Source: Pedococcus badiiscoriae (GTDB lineage Bacteria > Actinomycetota > Actinomycetes > Actinomycetales > Dermatophilaceae). From it: DNA of 64,000 nt. Every line of letters begins with the position of its first letter. Positions within the stretch are counted from its first letter, which is position 1. Both the position numbers and the translations under genes were made by a program. Under the pieces are notes generated by a model. The model was not told the DNA's origin, searched no databases, and saw nothing but the letters and a program-made list of their open reading frames with translations. The DNA is taken from positions 2,418,001-2,482,000 of the forward strand of contig NZ_JACCAB010000001.1 in assembly GCF_013408925.1 (NCBI RefSeq), given 5' to 3'. This document shows, piece by piece, positions 7,500 to 15,150 of the stretch.

Positions 7500-8428
7500 C
7501 CAGGTGGCTGGTTGGTGCGCCGCTCGGGGTGGAGCTGGGGCTGGGCCTCCTCCTGGTCTGGGCGCGCCTGCCGCGAAACCGACGTGCCACCCTCGACGAC
7601 CGGCTCCTTCCCTACCTGCGGGACGCGCCGCGCCCATCCCGGCTGTTGGCCAGCCGCCAGGCCGGTGGCGCACGCGCGCTGAAGGTGCTGGCTGGACCAC
7701 TGGTGGCTGACCTCGGAGGCCGCATCGACGTCGTCCTGGGTGGGTCGGCATCGGTCAGGCGACGTCTCCTACGGGCCGGCAAGGCTCCCGATGTGGACCG
7801 CTTCCGGGCCGAGCAGGTCCTGTGGGGTGCCGTCGGCCTGCTCGGGGGCATCGTCGTCGGCGGTCTCGTCTGGCTCGGCCGGGGAGGTTCGGTGATCCAG
7901 GCGGTGCTTGTCGTCCTGTGCGGTGCGGGCGGAGCCGTCGTGGCGCGCGACCAGTGGCTCAGCCGCGAAGCGACCGTCCGGGAGCAGCGGATGCTCGGCG
8001 AGTTCCCCACCATCGCCGAGCTGTTGGCACTCGCCGTCGGTGCGGGCGAGGGCGCCGTGGGTGCCCTGGAACGGGTCTGCCGCCTGTCACAGGGTGAGCT
8101 CTCCGTGGAGCTCGGCCGTTGCCTCGCCGACGCGCGCGCCGGTGCGAACCTGCCGACGGCTCTGCAGGGACTCGCGGACCGCACCGGCCTGGTGACCCTG
8201 TCGAGATTCGTCGACGGCATGGTCATCGCGGTCCAGCGGGGCACCCCGCTCGCCGAGGTGCTCCGTGCCCAGGCGCACGACGTCCGCGAGGCCGGGCGGC
8301 GCGCGGTCATGGAGGCGGGTGGCAAGAAGGAGATCGCGATGATGATTCCGGTGGTGTTCCTCGTGCTGCCGGTCACGGTGCTGTTTGCGGTCTTCCCCGG
8401 TTTTGCCTTCCTCCGCTTCTCACTCTGA
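7496..8428 (+). CDS. tadC: Tad pilus inner-membrane platform protein TadC
   Basis: 310 residues starting at ATG 7496 within the ATGA overlap with tadB. It has an N-terminal membrane helix (VGAPLGVELGLGLLLVWARL), a central pair (VLWGAVGLLGGIVVGGLVWL, VIQAVLVVLCGAGGAVVARD), then the type II secretion F domain (EFPTIAELLALAVGAGEGAV, LARCLADARAG-like block, FVDGMVIAVQRGTPLAEVLR) and a final hydrophobic helix (MMIPVVFLVLPVTVLFAVFP). This matches TadC-family length and order. It works with TadB in assembling Flp pili. Confidence 0.87.
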   Translation: MTRWLVGAPLGVELGLGLLLVWARLPRNRRATLDDRLLPYLRDAPRPSRLLASRQAGGARALKVLAGPLVADLGGRIDVVLGGSASVRRRLLRAGKAPDVDRFRAEQVLWGAVGLLGGIVVGGLVWLGRGGSVIQAVLVVLCGAGGAVVARDQWLSREATVREQRMLGEFPTIAELLALAVGAGEGAVGALERVCRLSQGELSVELGRCLADARAGANLPTALQGLADRTGLVTLSRFVDGMVIAVQRGTPLAEVLRAQAHDVREAGRRAVMEAGGKKEIAMMIPVVFLVLPVTVLFAVFPGFAFLRFSL

Positions 8429-8464
8429 CCCCCAGCCCCTGACCCAGCACACGAGAGGAACCTC

Positions 8465-8674
8465 ATGACACACCTTCACCGCTCCCTGGTGCGTGCCCAG
8501 CTCGCCGTCGCGCGCGCCCTCAGGAGCGCCGCGCCGCGACGCGAGCGTGGGGACGTGCCCGGCTGGGTGCTGATCACCTTGATGACGGCCGGGCTCGTGG
8601 CAGTTCTCTGGGCAGTCGCCGAGGACCAGCTGAAGGCGATGTTCACCGACGCGCTCGACAGTGCGCGGCGGTAG
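8465..8674 (+). CDS. Flp-pilin-like small membrane peptide of the Tad locus
   Basis: 69 residues from ATG 8465, with GAGAGGAACC as ribosome site. A basic N-terminus rich in Arg (ARALRSAAPRRERGD) precedes one hydrophobic helix (VPGWVLITLMTAGLVAVLWA) and a short polar tail. Position and topology (charged leader ending in Gly, then a hydrophobic helix) match the Flp-like peptide found after tadC in actinobacterial Tad loci. The classic Flp cleavage context G/xxxxEY is absent, so processing by a prepilin peptidase is uncertain. It may be the major pilin or a minor membrane peptide. Confidence 0.6.
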   Translation: MTHLHRSLVRAQLAVARALRSAAPRRERGDVPGWVLITLMTAGLVAVLWAVAEDQLKAMFTDALDSARR

Positions 8675-9074
8675 ACAGGTGCGATGGGCCGCCGTCCGCC
8701 GCAGGGGCGAGGGTGGTTCGGCCGTGGTCGACTTCGTCCTGGTCTCCGCCCTGGTCTCGGTCCTCTTCCTCGCCGTGCTGCAGGTGGGCCTGGCGCTCTA
8801 CGTCCGCAACACGATCATCTCGTGCGCCTCCGAGGGCGCCCGTTTCGGCGCGAGGGCTGACGCCGACCCGCGAGTCGGTGTCGCGCGCACCCGAAAGCTG
8901 ATCGAGGCATCCCTCTCTGCGCGGTTCGCCCAGGACGTCACGGCCGAGGTGGTGGACGCCGCAGGGGTGCAGGCGCTGGCGGTGCGGGTCCGCGCGCCGT
9001 TGCCCGTTCTCGGCCCCTTCGGCCCCGACAGCGGGTTCGACCTCGTCGGTCGGGCCTTCCTGGAGCGGCAGTGA
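8661..9074 (+). CDS. TadE-like pseudopilin
   Basis: 137 residues. The hallmark TadE segment GGSAVVDFVLVSALVSVLFL (E replaced by D in the usual A-x-V-E-F) forms a hydrophobic helix near residue 20, followed by an extracytoplasmic domain (VRNTIISCASEGARFGARAD). The start overlaps the Flp-like gene by 14 bp; a GTG at 8682 is an alternative. TadE-like proteins are minor pseudopilins required for pilus assembly and are inserted by the same machinery. The 3' end overlaps the next TadE-like gene. Confidence 0.8.
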   Translation: MRGGRQVRWAAVRRRGEGGSAVVDFVLVSALVSVLFLAVLQVGLALYVRNTIISCASEGARFGARADADPRVGVARTRKLIEASLSARFAQDVTAEVVDAAGVQALAVRVRAPLPVLGPFGPDSGFDLVGRAFLERQ

Positions 9075-9535
9075 TGCTGGCGCTTCGCCGGCGTGTCGAC
9101 GGGAGGCGCGCGTCGCGCGAGGGCGGCAGCGCCGTCGTCGAGTTCGTCTTCCTCGCGGTGTTGCTGATGGTCCCGCTGTTCTACCTCGTGATGACCCTGG
9201 CGAGGATCCAGGCGGGTGCGTATGCCGCGTCGGCGGCCGCGCGCGAAGCCGGCCGCGCGTACGTCACGGCGTCCGCGACCGCCAGTGCCCACGACCGTGC
9301 GATGTCCGCGGCCCGGATCGCCTTCGAGGACCAGGGCTTCGGCGCCGACGAGGCCCAGCTGACGATGACCTGCGACGGCGCACCGTGCCTGCGGGCTGAT
9401 GGCCGGATCGTGATGGCGACGACGGTCATGGTGCCGTTACCCCTCATCCCGGCATTCGCCCGCGGCGTGGTGCCGCTCGAGGTTCCAGTGACAGCCAGTC
9501 ACCTGGCGGTCGTGGACCGGTTCGGCGGGCGCTGA
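9071..9535 (+). CDS. Second TadE-like pseudopilin
   Basis: The start is GTG 9071 (or the adjacent ATG 9074), overlapping the previous stop. The N-terminus has the TadE signature EGGSAVVEFVFLAVLLMVPL, then a helical extracytoplasmic region (RIQAGAYAASAAAREAGRAY). Two cysteines (MTCDGAPCLRADG) may form a disulphide outside the membrane. Paired TadE-type genes followed by a TadG-type gene are the usual order in actinobacterial Tad loci. Confidence 0.8.
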   Translation: MMLALRRRVDGRRASREGGSAVVEFVFLAVLLMVPLFYLVMTLARIQAGAYAASAAAREAGRAYVTASATASAHDRAMSAARIAFEDQGFGADEAQLTMTCDGAPCLRADGRIVMATTVMVPLPLIPAFARGVVPLEVPVTASHLAVVDRFGGR

Positions 9536-10041
9536 TGACTCTGATGCGACTGCCTCTGGTGCGCCTCACTCTGGTGCGCCTGACTCGCAGGCGGTTGGGA
9601 CGGGGCGGCGGGGAAGCCGGGCAGGTGACGTTGCTGGTGCTGGGATTCACCGTGGTGGCGATCCTGCTCATCGTCGGGACGGTCGCGGTCACCTCGGTCC
9701 AACTGTCCCGGATGCGGCTCCTCGACGCCGCCGACGGGGCGGCGCTCGATGCAGCGGATGCCCTGGACCTGGGTGCCTACCGCCGCGGGTTGGGTGATGC
9801 GGTCGCGGTCAGCAGCACGACCGTGCGCCAGACCGCGGTCCACTACCTCGCGGAGCGCCCGAGGCCGTCGAGCATGCTGGCCTGGCAGGTAGCCCCGGGC
9901 ACCGGGACCACCGACGGCCAGACGGCCGTGGTCCGACTGACGGGCCGAGCCGACCTGCCTCTCGTCGGCGGGCTCCTGCGCGGACTCGGTGGCTCGGTGA
10001 CCATCACGGTGGAGTCGCGTGCTCGCGCCAACCTCGAGTAA
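9535..10041 (+). CDS. TadG-like / Flp-associated membrane protein
   Basis: 168 residues from ATG 9535, sharing one base with the previous stop. After a repetitive basic leader (LPLVRLTLVRLTRRRLG; the DNA repeats a CTGGTGCGCCT unit) comes a TadG/Rv3660c-like segment GEAGQVTLLVLGFTVVAILL IVGTV, then VTSVQLSRMRLLDAADGAAL, typical of pseudopilin-like proteins that substitute for TadG. The rest is a small extracytoplasmic domain. It is the last gene of the Tad operon. Confidence 0.75.
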   Translation: MTLMRLPLVRLTLVRLTRRRLGRGGGEAGQVTLLVLGFTVVAILLIVGTVAVTSVQLSRMRLLDAADGAALDAADALDLGAYRRGLGDAVAVSSTTVRQTAVHYLAERPRPSSMLAWQVAPGTGTTDGQTAVVRLTGRADLPLVGGLLRGLGGSVTITVESRARANLE

Positions 10042-10233
10042 CCCCGCGGACGCTGGCGATGCGCGAGACCCGCGCCGCGGGCCGAAGGGGCGATGAGCGG
10101 CTGCAGTTCGATCCGGGACTTTGACCAGCGCAAACCGTGACCTTGGCCGGGGGAGTCTCGTTGGAGCGGCGTCGGGCAATGTTGCCCGGCTTGGACGCGG
10201 CTGCTCACGGCCGCCTTCCCTGCAGGAGCCAGC
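10042..10233. other. Intergenic region with an inverted repeat at 10173-10188
   Basis: 192 bp without a convincing gene separate the Tad locus from the secreted propeller gene. CGGGCAA (10173-10179) and TTGCCCG (10182-10188) form a 7-bp inverted repeat with a 2-bp centre, a plausible operator. CCCGCGG (10043-10049) and CCGCGGG (10075-10081) could end the Tad transcript, but no T tract follows. A TTGACC lies at 10121-10126 without a good -10 at standard spacing. Confidence 0.4.
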
Positions 10234-13200
10234 ATGCGCGTTCGGTCTCGTCTCGTGGTCCTTCCCGCCGTGGCCGCCCTGGCCGTCGGTGGCGTGGTCG
10301 CCGTGTCGCTCGCGCATGAGAGTCCGACCGCTGTCGCGGCTGACTGCGCTCCCGGCTTCACCCCCGTCAGCTCGGTCCTGCGCGAGGTGCAGTCGGAGAT
10401 CAAGGCCGAGGAGGCCGGCAAGACCAACGGTGGTGGCTGGGTCGGGGAGGCCTACCGCGAGCTGACCGGCGCCGACCAGAAGGAGCTGGCCCAGGAGGCG
10501 ATGCGCGAGGCGCCCGCCCTGGCGACGATCAAGCAGAGCCAGTGGTCGTCATACTGCCTGCGCAGCAAGCACCCGGAGTCCCTCAAGGAGCTCCTCGCCC
10601 TCTTCGGCGCGCGAGCGATCCCGCGGATGGCGCCGTACGGGTCCTGGGCGGACGGGGCCGCTGCCGGTGCCGTGCAGCAGCGACAGGCCATGAAGGCAGC
10701 CTCGGTGCCAGGCAGCGCCGGCACTGGCGCGCCCTATGGCAAGGGTCCGCTCATCGTGAACGACGCCCGCTACCCCCAGGTCAACGGGCTGGGTCTGGTG
10801 CACAACTCCGGTCGGGTCGACTCGTTCGCGTGGGACCCGGCGGCCAAGCGGCTCTTCGCGGCCGTGGGCAACGGAGGCATCTGGCGCTCGGACGACCTTG
10901 CTCACACGTGGTCCAGCGCCAACGGGAACCTGCCCACCTCCATCACCGGAGCGGTCGCCTGGTCGCCGGCCAACAACGGCACCCTGCTCACCCTCACCGG
11001 TGAGCCGACCTTCGGGTCCTCGGCCTACACCGGCCTGGGCGCCTACTACTCCACCAACCTCGGCACGACCTGGACCAAGGCGACAGGCGTGCCGGACGGC
11101 GCCCTCGGCTTCGCGCTCGCTGTCGACCCGGGCAACCCGCTCAAGGTCTATGCCGCGACCCAGCTCGGACTGTTCGCCTCCACCGACGGCGGCAAGACCT
11201 ACACGAACGCCAACCTGCCGACCGGCGAGTGCTCAGGCGTCATCGACACCAAGGCACGCCCGGAGTGTGCGCTGGCCAACGTGGTCACCGACGTCGTCGT
11301 GGCCAAGGGCGGCGGTGTGGGCACGACCACCCCCGCAGGCACCGTCGTGGCGACCGTCGGGTGGCGAGGTGGCCAGAAGGCCAACCCCGACGGCTCCATC
11401 CAGTCGCCGAACAACGGCGTCTACCGCTCGGCCTCCGGCCGCGCCAACACGTTCACCAAGCTGGTGACAACAGGCTTCGCCCCGCAGGCGCGAATCGGTC
11501 GGGTCAAGCTGGGCAACGCGGTCGGTGCCGCCCAGAACCACGACGTGCTCTACGCCCTGGTACAGGACGCCACGTTGCTGAACAACGGTGGTGTGGCTGG
11601 CATCGACGCCCCCGCAGGGCAGAAGTCGCCCATCGGCACGACGGTGCTCAACGGCCTCTACGTCTCCCGTGACTTCGGTGTCACCTGGACCGAGCTGGCC
11701 AGCGGCACGCAGCTGGCCACGGACCCCACGACCAGCTCCGCGCTGGTCGGCGTCGGCACCGCCACCGGCTACCAGCCCGGCGTCCAGAGCTGGTACAACC
11801 TCTGGGTCCAGCCCGACCCCACCCGGCAGACCGCGACCGGCGCCCCGACCCGCCTGGCCTTCGGCCTGGAGGAGATCTGGTCCAACGAGGTCGCCAACAC
11901 CGGCGCGATCCCGCTCGACGGGACGGTTCCCGTCAAGTTCCGGGTGGTCGCCAAGTACTTCGCCGGAAAGTCCTGCCAGCTGCTCTCGGCAGGACTGCCC
12001 GCCTGCCCGACCGACCGCGAACCGCTCGACGACAACCTCACCACCCACCCCGACCAGCACGTCGGCCTGTGGGTGCTCGACCCGAGCGTCAAGGGCGGCG
12101 TCCAGCTGATCGTGGGCAACGACGGTGGCGTCTACCGGTACGGCTTCGACACCGACCCCGACGGTGAGCTCGACAACTCGCACTGGGGCCTGGGCGACAA
12201 CGACGGGTTCCACACCCTCATGCCGTACTACGCCGCCATGGCCAAGGACGGCACGGTCTGGGCCGGGTTGCAGGACAACGGAAACCTCAAGATCGACCCC
12301 GTCGACCAGAAGCAGTACGAGACCTTCGGCGGTGACGGCTTCTTCGCCGCGGTCGACCCGAACACCTCGGCAACCGCCTACGAGGAGTACACCAGCGGCG
12401 CCATCTCGGTGACGACCGACGGCGGCACCTCCTGGAAGAACATCGACCCCAAGCTGACTGCCTCGAAGTTCTCCAACCCGTTCACCATGGACCCGACCGA
12501 TGCGTCGCACCTGGTGACGGCCGGGCGTGAGGTCGTCGAGACGGTCAAGGGCGCCGACACCACGACGGGCCAGACCGCAGCCGACCAGGCCACCGATGCC
12601 ACCACGACCTGGCGCACGGTCTACAACCTCGGCACCCGCTCCCACCCGGGCGACGCGTCCGCCACCTCGTCCGCGACCGACCCGGACAACTCCATGTCGG
12701 CGGTCGGCGTCCAGGGGGCCGCGGCATACGTCGGCTTCTGCGGCCAGTGCGACACCCTGAACAAGCTCGGGCCGACGCCCAACCTGTTCAAGAGCGGCCT
12801 GGCCACCAACGTCGGCGGCGCCGACGCACCGCAGAAGGGCACGACCAAGGGCTGGCACATCGTTGCGGCGCAGGGTCTGCCGAACCGGTACATCACCTCC
12901 GTCGCGGTCGACCCCCGCAACGTGAAGAACGTGTTCGTCACCCTGGGTGGCTACACCCGGCGGTGGTTGCCGCCGGGCGCGGTCGGCGACGCCAACGCCC
13001 AGATCGGCACGGGGCACGTGTTCCGCTCGACGGACGGCGGCCAGACCTTCGTCGACGTCACGGGGAACCTGCCCGACTCGCCCGCCAGCTGGGTCAGCCT
13101 GCGCGGTGACCAGCTACTCGTCGCGACCGATGTGGGCGCGTTCGCCTCGCAGACCGGCGGCGCCTACGGCACCCCCACGTTCGCACCGCTCCAGGGCATC

Positions 13201-13866
13201 CCGGCCACGGCAGTCTCGAGCATCGCGCTCAAGCCCGGTGACCCCAACACGGCAGTCGTGGCGGTCTTCGGTCGCGGAGTGTGGACCTACAGCTTCGCCA
13301 CCAAGCTGCCGGTGCCGGTCGACCCGCCGCCCACCCCCGCGCCCACCGTGGGAACGGCCTACGGCTCGTGGGACTTCGAGTCCGGCGCCCAGTCCTGGAC
13401 CACCACCGGCACCACGACGTGGACGCGCGGCACCCCCGGTCACGGCGCGGCCACCGCGGAAGCACCGTCGGGTCAGGCGTACTCGATCAGTGGCCCCACC
13501 GGCTACATCGACAACATGGACGCCACGCTGGTGTCGCCGTCGGTCACCGCCCCCGCGGGCGCCACGGTCCTGCAGTGGTGGATGCGCATGGACACCGAGA
13601 GCGGGTTCGACACCGTCGCGGCGGACTGGAGCAGCGACGGCACCACGTGGCACACCCTGGGCACCTTCTCCGGGAAGAACACCGGGAACCCGGGCTGGAG
13701 CAGGTATGCCGTCCCGTTCACCTCGCCCGGTGGTGCCGTCCAGGTGAGGTTCCACTTCGTGTCCGACTCGCTGTGCTCCGGGCTGGGCGGCCCGGTCTGC
13801 TCGTCCACCACCGGCTGGGACGGTGTGCACGTGGACGACGTCGCGGTGGGCTCCCCTGCACCCTGA
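10234..13866 (+). CDS. Large secreted Asp-box beta-propeller protein with C-terminal jelly-roll-like module
   Basis: 1210 residues; start ATG 10234 with AGGAG five bases upstream. A Sec-type signal peptide (RLVVLPAVAALAVGGVVAVS, cleavage likely near AVAA-DC) directs export. After a ~130-residue helical region come repeated Asp-box/BNR blades (WRSDDLAHTW, YYSTNLGTTW, FASTDGGKTY, YVSRDFGVTW, VTTDGGTSW, FRSTDGGQTF), the hallmark of sialidase/VPS10-type propellers. A Pro-rich linker (VPVDPPPTPAPTVG) leads to a C-terminal beta domain (WDFESGAQSWTTTG... HVDDVAVGSP) like those in choice-of-anchor J/MAM-type proteases. No sialidase catalytic set is evident, so binding or a scaffold role is more likely than catalysis. 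The next genes are a small membrane peptide and the DUF6603 operon, whose last member is also a propeller. Confidence 0.8.
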   Translation: MRVRSRLVVLPAVAALAVGGVVAVSLAHESPTAVAADCAPGFTPVSSVLREVQSEIKAEEAGKTNGGGWVGEAYRELTGADQKELAQEAMREAPALATIKQSQWSSYCLRSKHPESLKELLALFGARAIPRMAPYGSWADGAAAGAVQQRQAMKAASVPGSAGTGAPYGKGPLIVNDARYPQVNGLGLVHNSGRVDSFAWDPAAKRLFAAVGNGGIWRSDDLAHTWSSANGNLPTSITGAVAWSPANNGTLLTLTGEPTFGSSAYTGLGAYYSTNLGTTWTKATGVPDGALGFALAVDPGNPLKVYAATQLGLFASTDGGKTYTNANLPTGECSGVIDTKARPECALANVVTDVVVAKGGGVGTTTPAGTVVATVGWRGGQKANPDGSIQSPNNGVYRSASGRANTFTKLVTTGFAPQARIGRVKLGNAVGAAQNHDVLYALVQDATLLNNGGVAGIDAPAGQKSPIGTTVLNGLYVSRDFGVTWTELASGTQLATDPTTSSALVGVGTATGYQPGVQSWYNLWVQPDPTRQTATGAPTRLAFGLEEIWSNEVANTGAIPLDGTVPVKFRVVAKYFAGKSCQLLSAGLPACPTDREPLDDNLTTHPDQHVGLWVLDPSVKGGVQLIVGNDGGVYRYGFDTDPDGELDNSHWGLGDNDGFHTLMPYYAAMAKDGTVWAGLQDNGNLKIDPVDQKQYETFGGDGFFAAVDPNTSATAYEEYTSGAISVTTDGGTSWKNIDPKLTASKFSNPFTMDPTDASHLVTAGREVVETVKGADTTTGQTAADQATDATTTWRTVYNLGTRSHPGDASATSSATDPDNSMSAVGVQGAAAYVGFCGQCDTLNKLGPTPNLFKSGLATNVGGADAPQKGTTKGWHIVAAQGLPNRYITSVAVDPRNVKNVFVTLGGYTRRWLPPGAVGDANAQIGTGHVFRSTDGGQTFVDVTGNLPDSPASWVSLRGDQLLVATDVGAFASQTGGAYGTPTFAPLQGIPATAVSSIALKPGDPNTAVVAVFGRGVWTYSFATKLPVPVDPPPTPAPTVGTAYGSWDFESGAQSWTTTGTTTWTRGTPGHGAATAEAPSGQAYSISGPTGYIDNMDATLVSPSVTAPAGATVLQWWMRMDTESGFDTVAADWSSDGTTWHTLGTFSGKNTGNPGWSRYAVPFTSPGGAVQVRFHFVSDSLCSGLGGPVCSSTTGWDGVHVDDVAVGSPAP

Positions 13867-13940
13867 CCCTGGTGGGGCTTGGGCGGCGGCCATCGGCCTT
13901 GGAGATGCAACAGGGGCAGGGCCCCGGAAAGGGAACCATC

Positions 13941-14099
13941 ATGAGTGACACCGATCCAGTCGATGACGACGCGCCGGAGCCGGTCCCCACGTCAGGCACC
14001 TGGGCGGAGAAGCAGAAGGACATCGGTGGGGCGATGCTCATCGGCGCCCTCACCGTGGTCGTGCTGCTCGGCCTGCTGTTGTGGAAGGGCCTGTTCTGA
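13941..14099 (+). CDS. Small single-pass membrane peptide (52 aa)
   Basis: ATG 13941 follows a strong GGAAAGGGAACC ribosome site. The product has an acidic N-terminus (MSDTDPVDDDAPEPVPTSG), a short basic stretch (WAEKQKDIGG) and one membrane helix (AMLIGALTVVVLLGLLLWKG) ending LF. By the positive-inside rule the N-terminus should be cytoplasmic. It sits 74 bp after the secreted propeller gene and about 300 bp before the DUF6603 operon, so it could be an anchor or accessory factor for either. No family recognised. Confidence 0.7.
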   Translation: MSDTDPVDDDAPEPVPTSGTWAEKQKDIGGAMLIGALTVVVLLGLLLWKGLF

Positions 14100-14405
14100 C
14101 CCCTGGCCGGCGTTGACCTCTACTCCCCGTTGACGATTCGCGACACCGGCGGCGCGTGACGAGCGATTGTCAGGAATGTCGAGGTTTGGGTCGTGACTTG
14201 TGGCGGCTCTGTGACAGGCCGTTGACCGCCGACTCTCGCCACTGGTTACCTGCATGGAGCATCACTGACATGCATTCGCTTGGGTGTGGCTGCGGAAGGG
14301 TTCGGAGCCACACCGCACTGGGCCGTGTCTGGGATACGGCCCACCAGGGCCGCGTCTGGGAGACGCCCCACCGACGGGTCCGCGCCACCTTCGGGGAGGT
14401 GTGCT
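14100..14405 (+). promoter_or_regulatory. Probable control region of the DUF6603 operon
   Basis: 306 bp without a credible gene. Two imperfect 22-nt direct repeats (14324-14345 and 14351-14372, 27 bp apart, each built on CGYGTCTGGGAKACG) each form a small hairpin: GGGCCGTGTC/GATACGGCCC in the first and GCGTCT/AGACGC in the second. A TTGACC at 14221-14226 with TTACCT 18 bp downstream is a weak promoter candidate. The last bases provide GGGGAGG (14393-14399), the ribosome site of the first operon gene. The repeats could be regulator-binding sites. Confidence 0.45.
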
Positions 14406-15146
14406 GTGACGCTGCGGGGCGACCTTCCCTCCGGCGGGCGGGCCTCCGGCACGCCCCGCGCCAGGGCGTCAGCGCGCGCCGCGACGTCACCGCGCGCGAC
14501 GACGTCCGCGCGCGCCACGGGCTCACCGCGCGCCAGGGCGTCGACGGTCGCCGGGGCGTCAGGGTTGGGGGCCCTCCTCACTGACCCATCCATCCTCAAG
14601 GTCATCCGTGGTGCCGACCGCCTCAAGCCGGGGGACGTGCCCAAGAACGGCGTGACGCTCAAGGCCGCCGAGGCCACCCGACTGCTGGGCGGAATCATCC
14701 GCTTCGTGGCCGACGTGCCGGCCGGCTCCTCGCCGATCGTGGTGTGGGAGCAGGACGGCAGCGAGCTGTGGGTCGACATCTCGACCGTCGCCCTCACCTG
14801 CATCCCGGGCGTGATCCGGGTCGCCGTCAAGGTCGGCTGTGACCAGCTGCCCGCACCGGCGGTGATCACGGTGCCCTTCGGGGTCGGCACGCCGGAGGCG
14901 CCCACCGGGCTGGTGATGTCGAGCCTGAGCCGGCTCGACGGGCCGGACGTCGTCACCGGCCGCTGGACCGCGGCCCTCACCGCCTTCACCTGGGAGGCGA
15001 TCCTCGAGCTGGCGCGCAGGATGTGCGCCGAGCTCGGCAAGGACGCCGCCGGGCTGCCCCTCATCCCGGGGTCGATCGCCGCCGGGTCGCAGGTGCTCGT
15101 CGTGCAGCCGATGGCGCGCAACGACCTCTCCGGACTACGGCGCTGA
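14406..15146 (+). CDS. Hypothetical protein, first gene of the DUF6603 operon (246 aa)
   Basis: GTG 14406 is chosen because GGGGAGG lies 6 bp upstream and because upstream in-frame codons overlap the repeat region. The first ~45 residues are a low-complexity basic Ala/Arg/Ser/Thr stretch (RARASARAATSPRATTSARA). A compact domain follows (GLGALLTDPSILKVIRGADR, GGIIRFVADVPAGSSPIVVW, GVIRVAVKVGCDQLPAPAVI) and a helical end (FTWEAILELARRMCAELGKD). No signal peptide or membrane helix is visible. The stop is 4 bp before the giant gene, so they are co-translated. Function unknown; I do not recognise the family. Confidence 0.7.
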   Translation: MTLRGDLPSGGRASGTPRARASARAATSPRATTSARATGSPRARASTVAGASGLGALLTDPSILKVIRGADRLKPGDVPKNGVTLKAAEATRLLGGIIRFVADVPAGSSPIVVWEQDGSELWVDISTVALTCIPGVIRVAVKVGCDQLPAPAVITVPFGVGTPEAPTGLVMSSLSRLDGPDVVTGRWTAALTAFTWEAILELARRMCAELGKDAAGLPLIPGSIAAGSQVLVVQPMARNDLSGLRR

Positions 15147-15150
15147 CGCG

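Noticed and set aside
10234..13866. Calling the secreted propeller a true sialidase
   Set aside because: Asp boxes are present, but I could not find the catalytic Arg triad, Tyr/Glu pair and FRIP motif in order; a binding propeller is safer.
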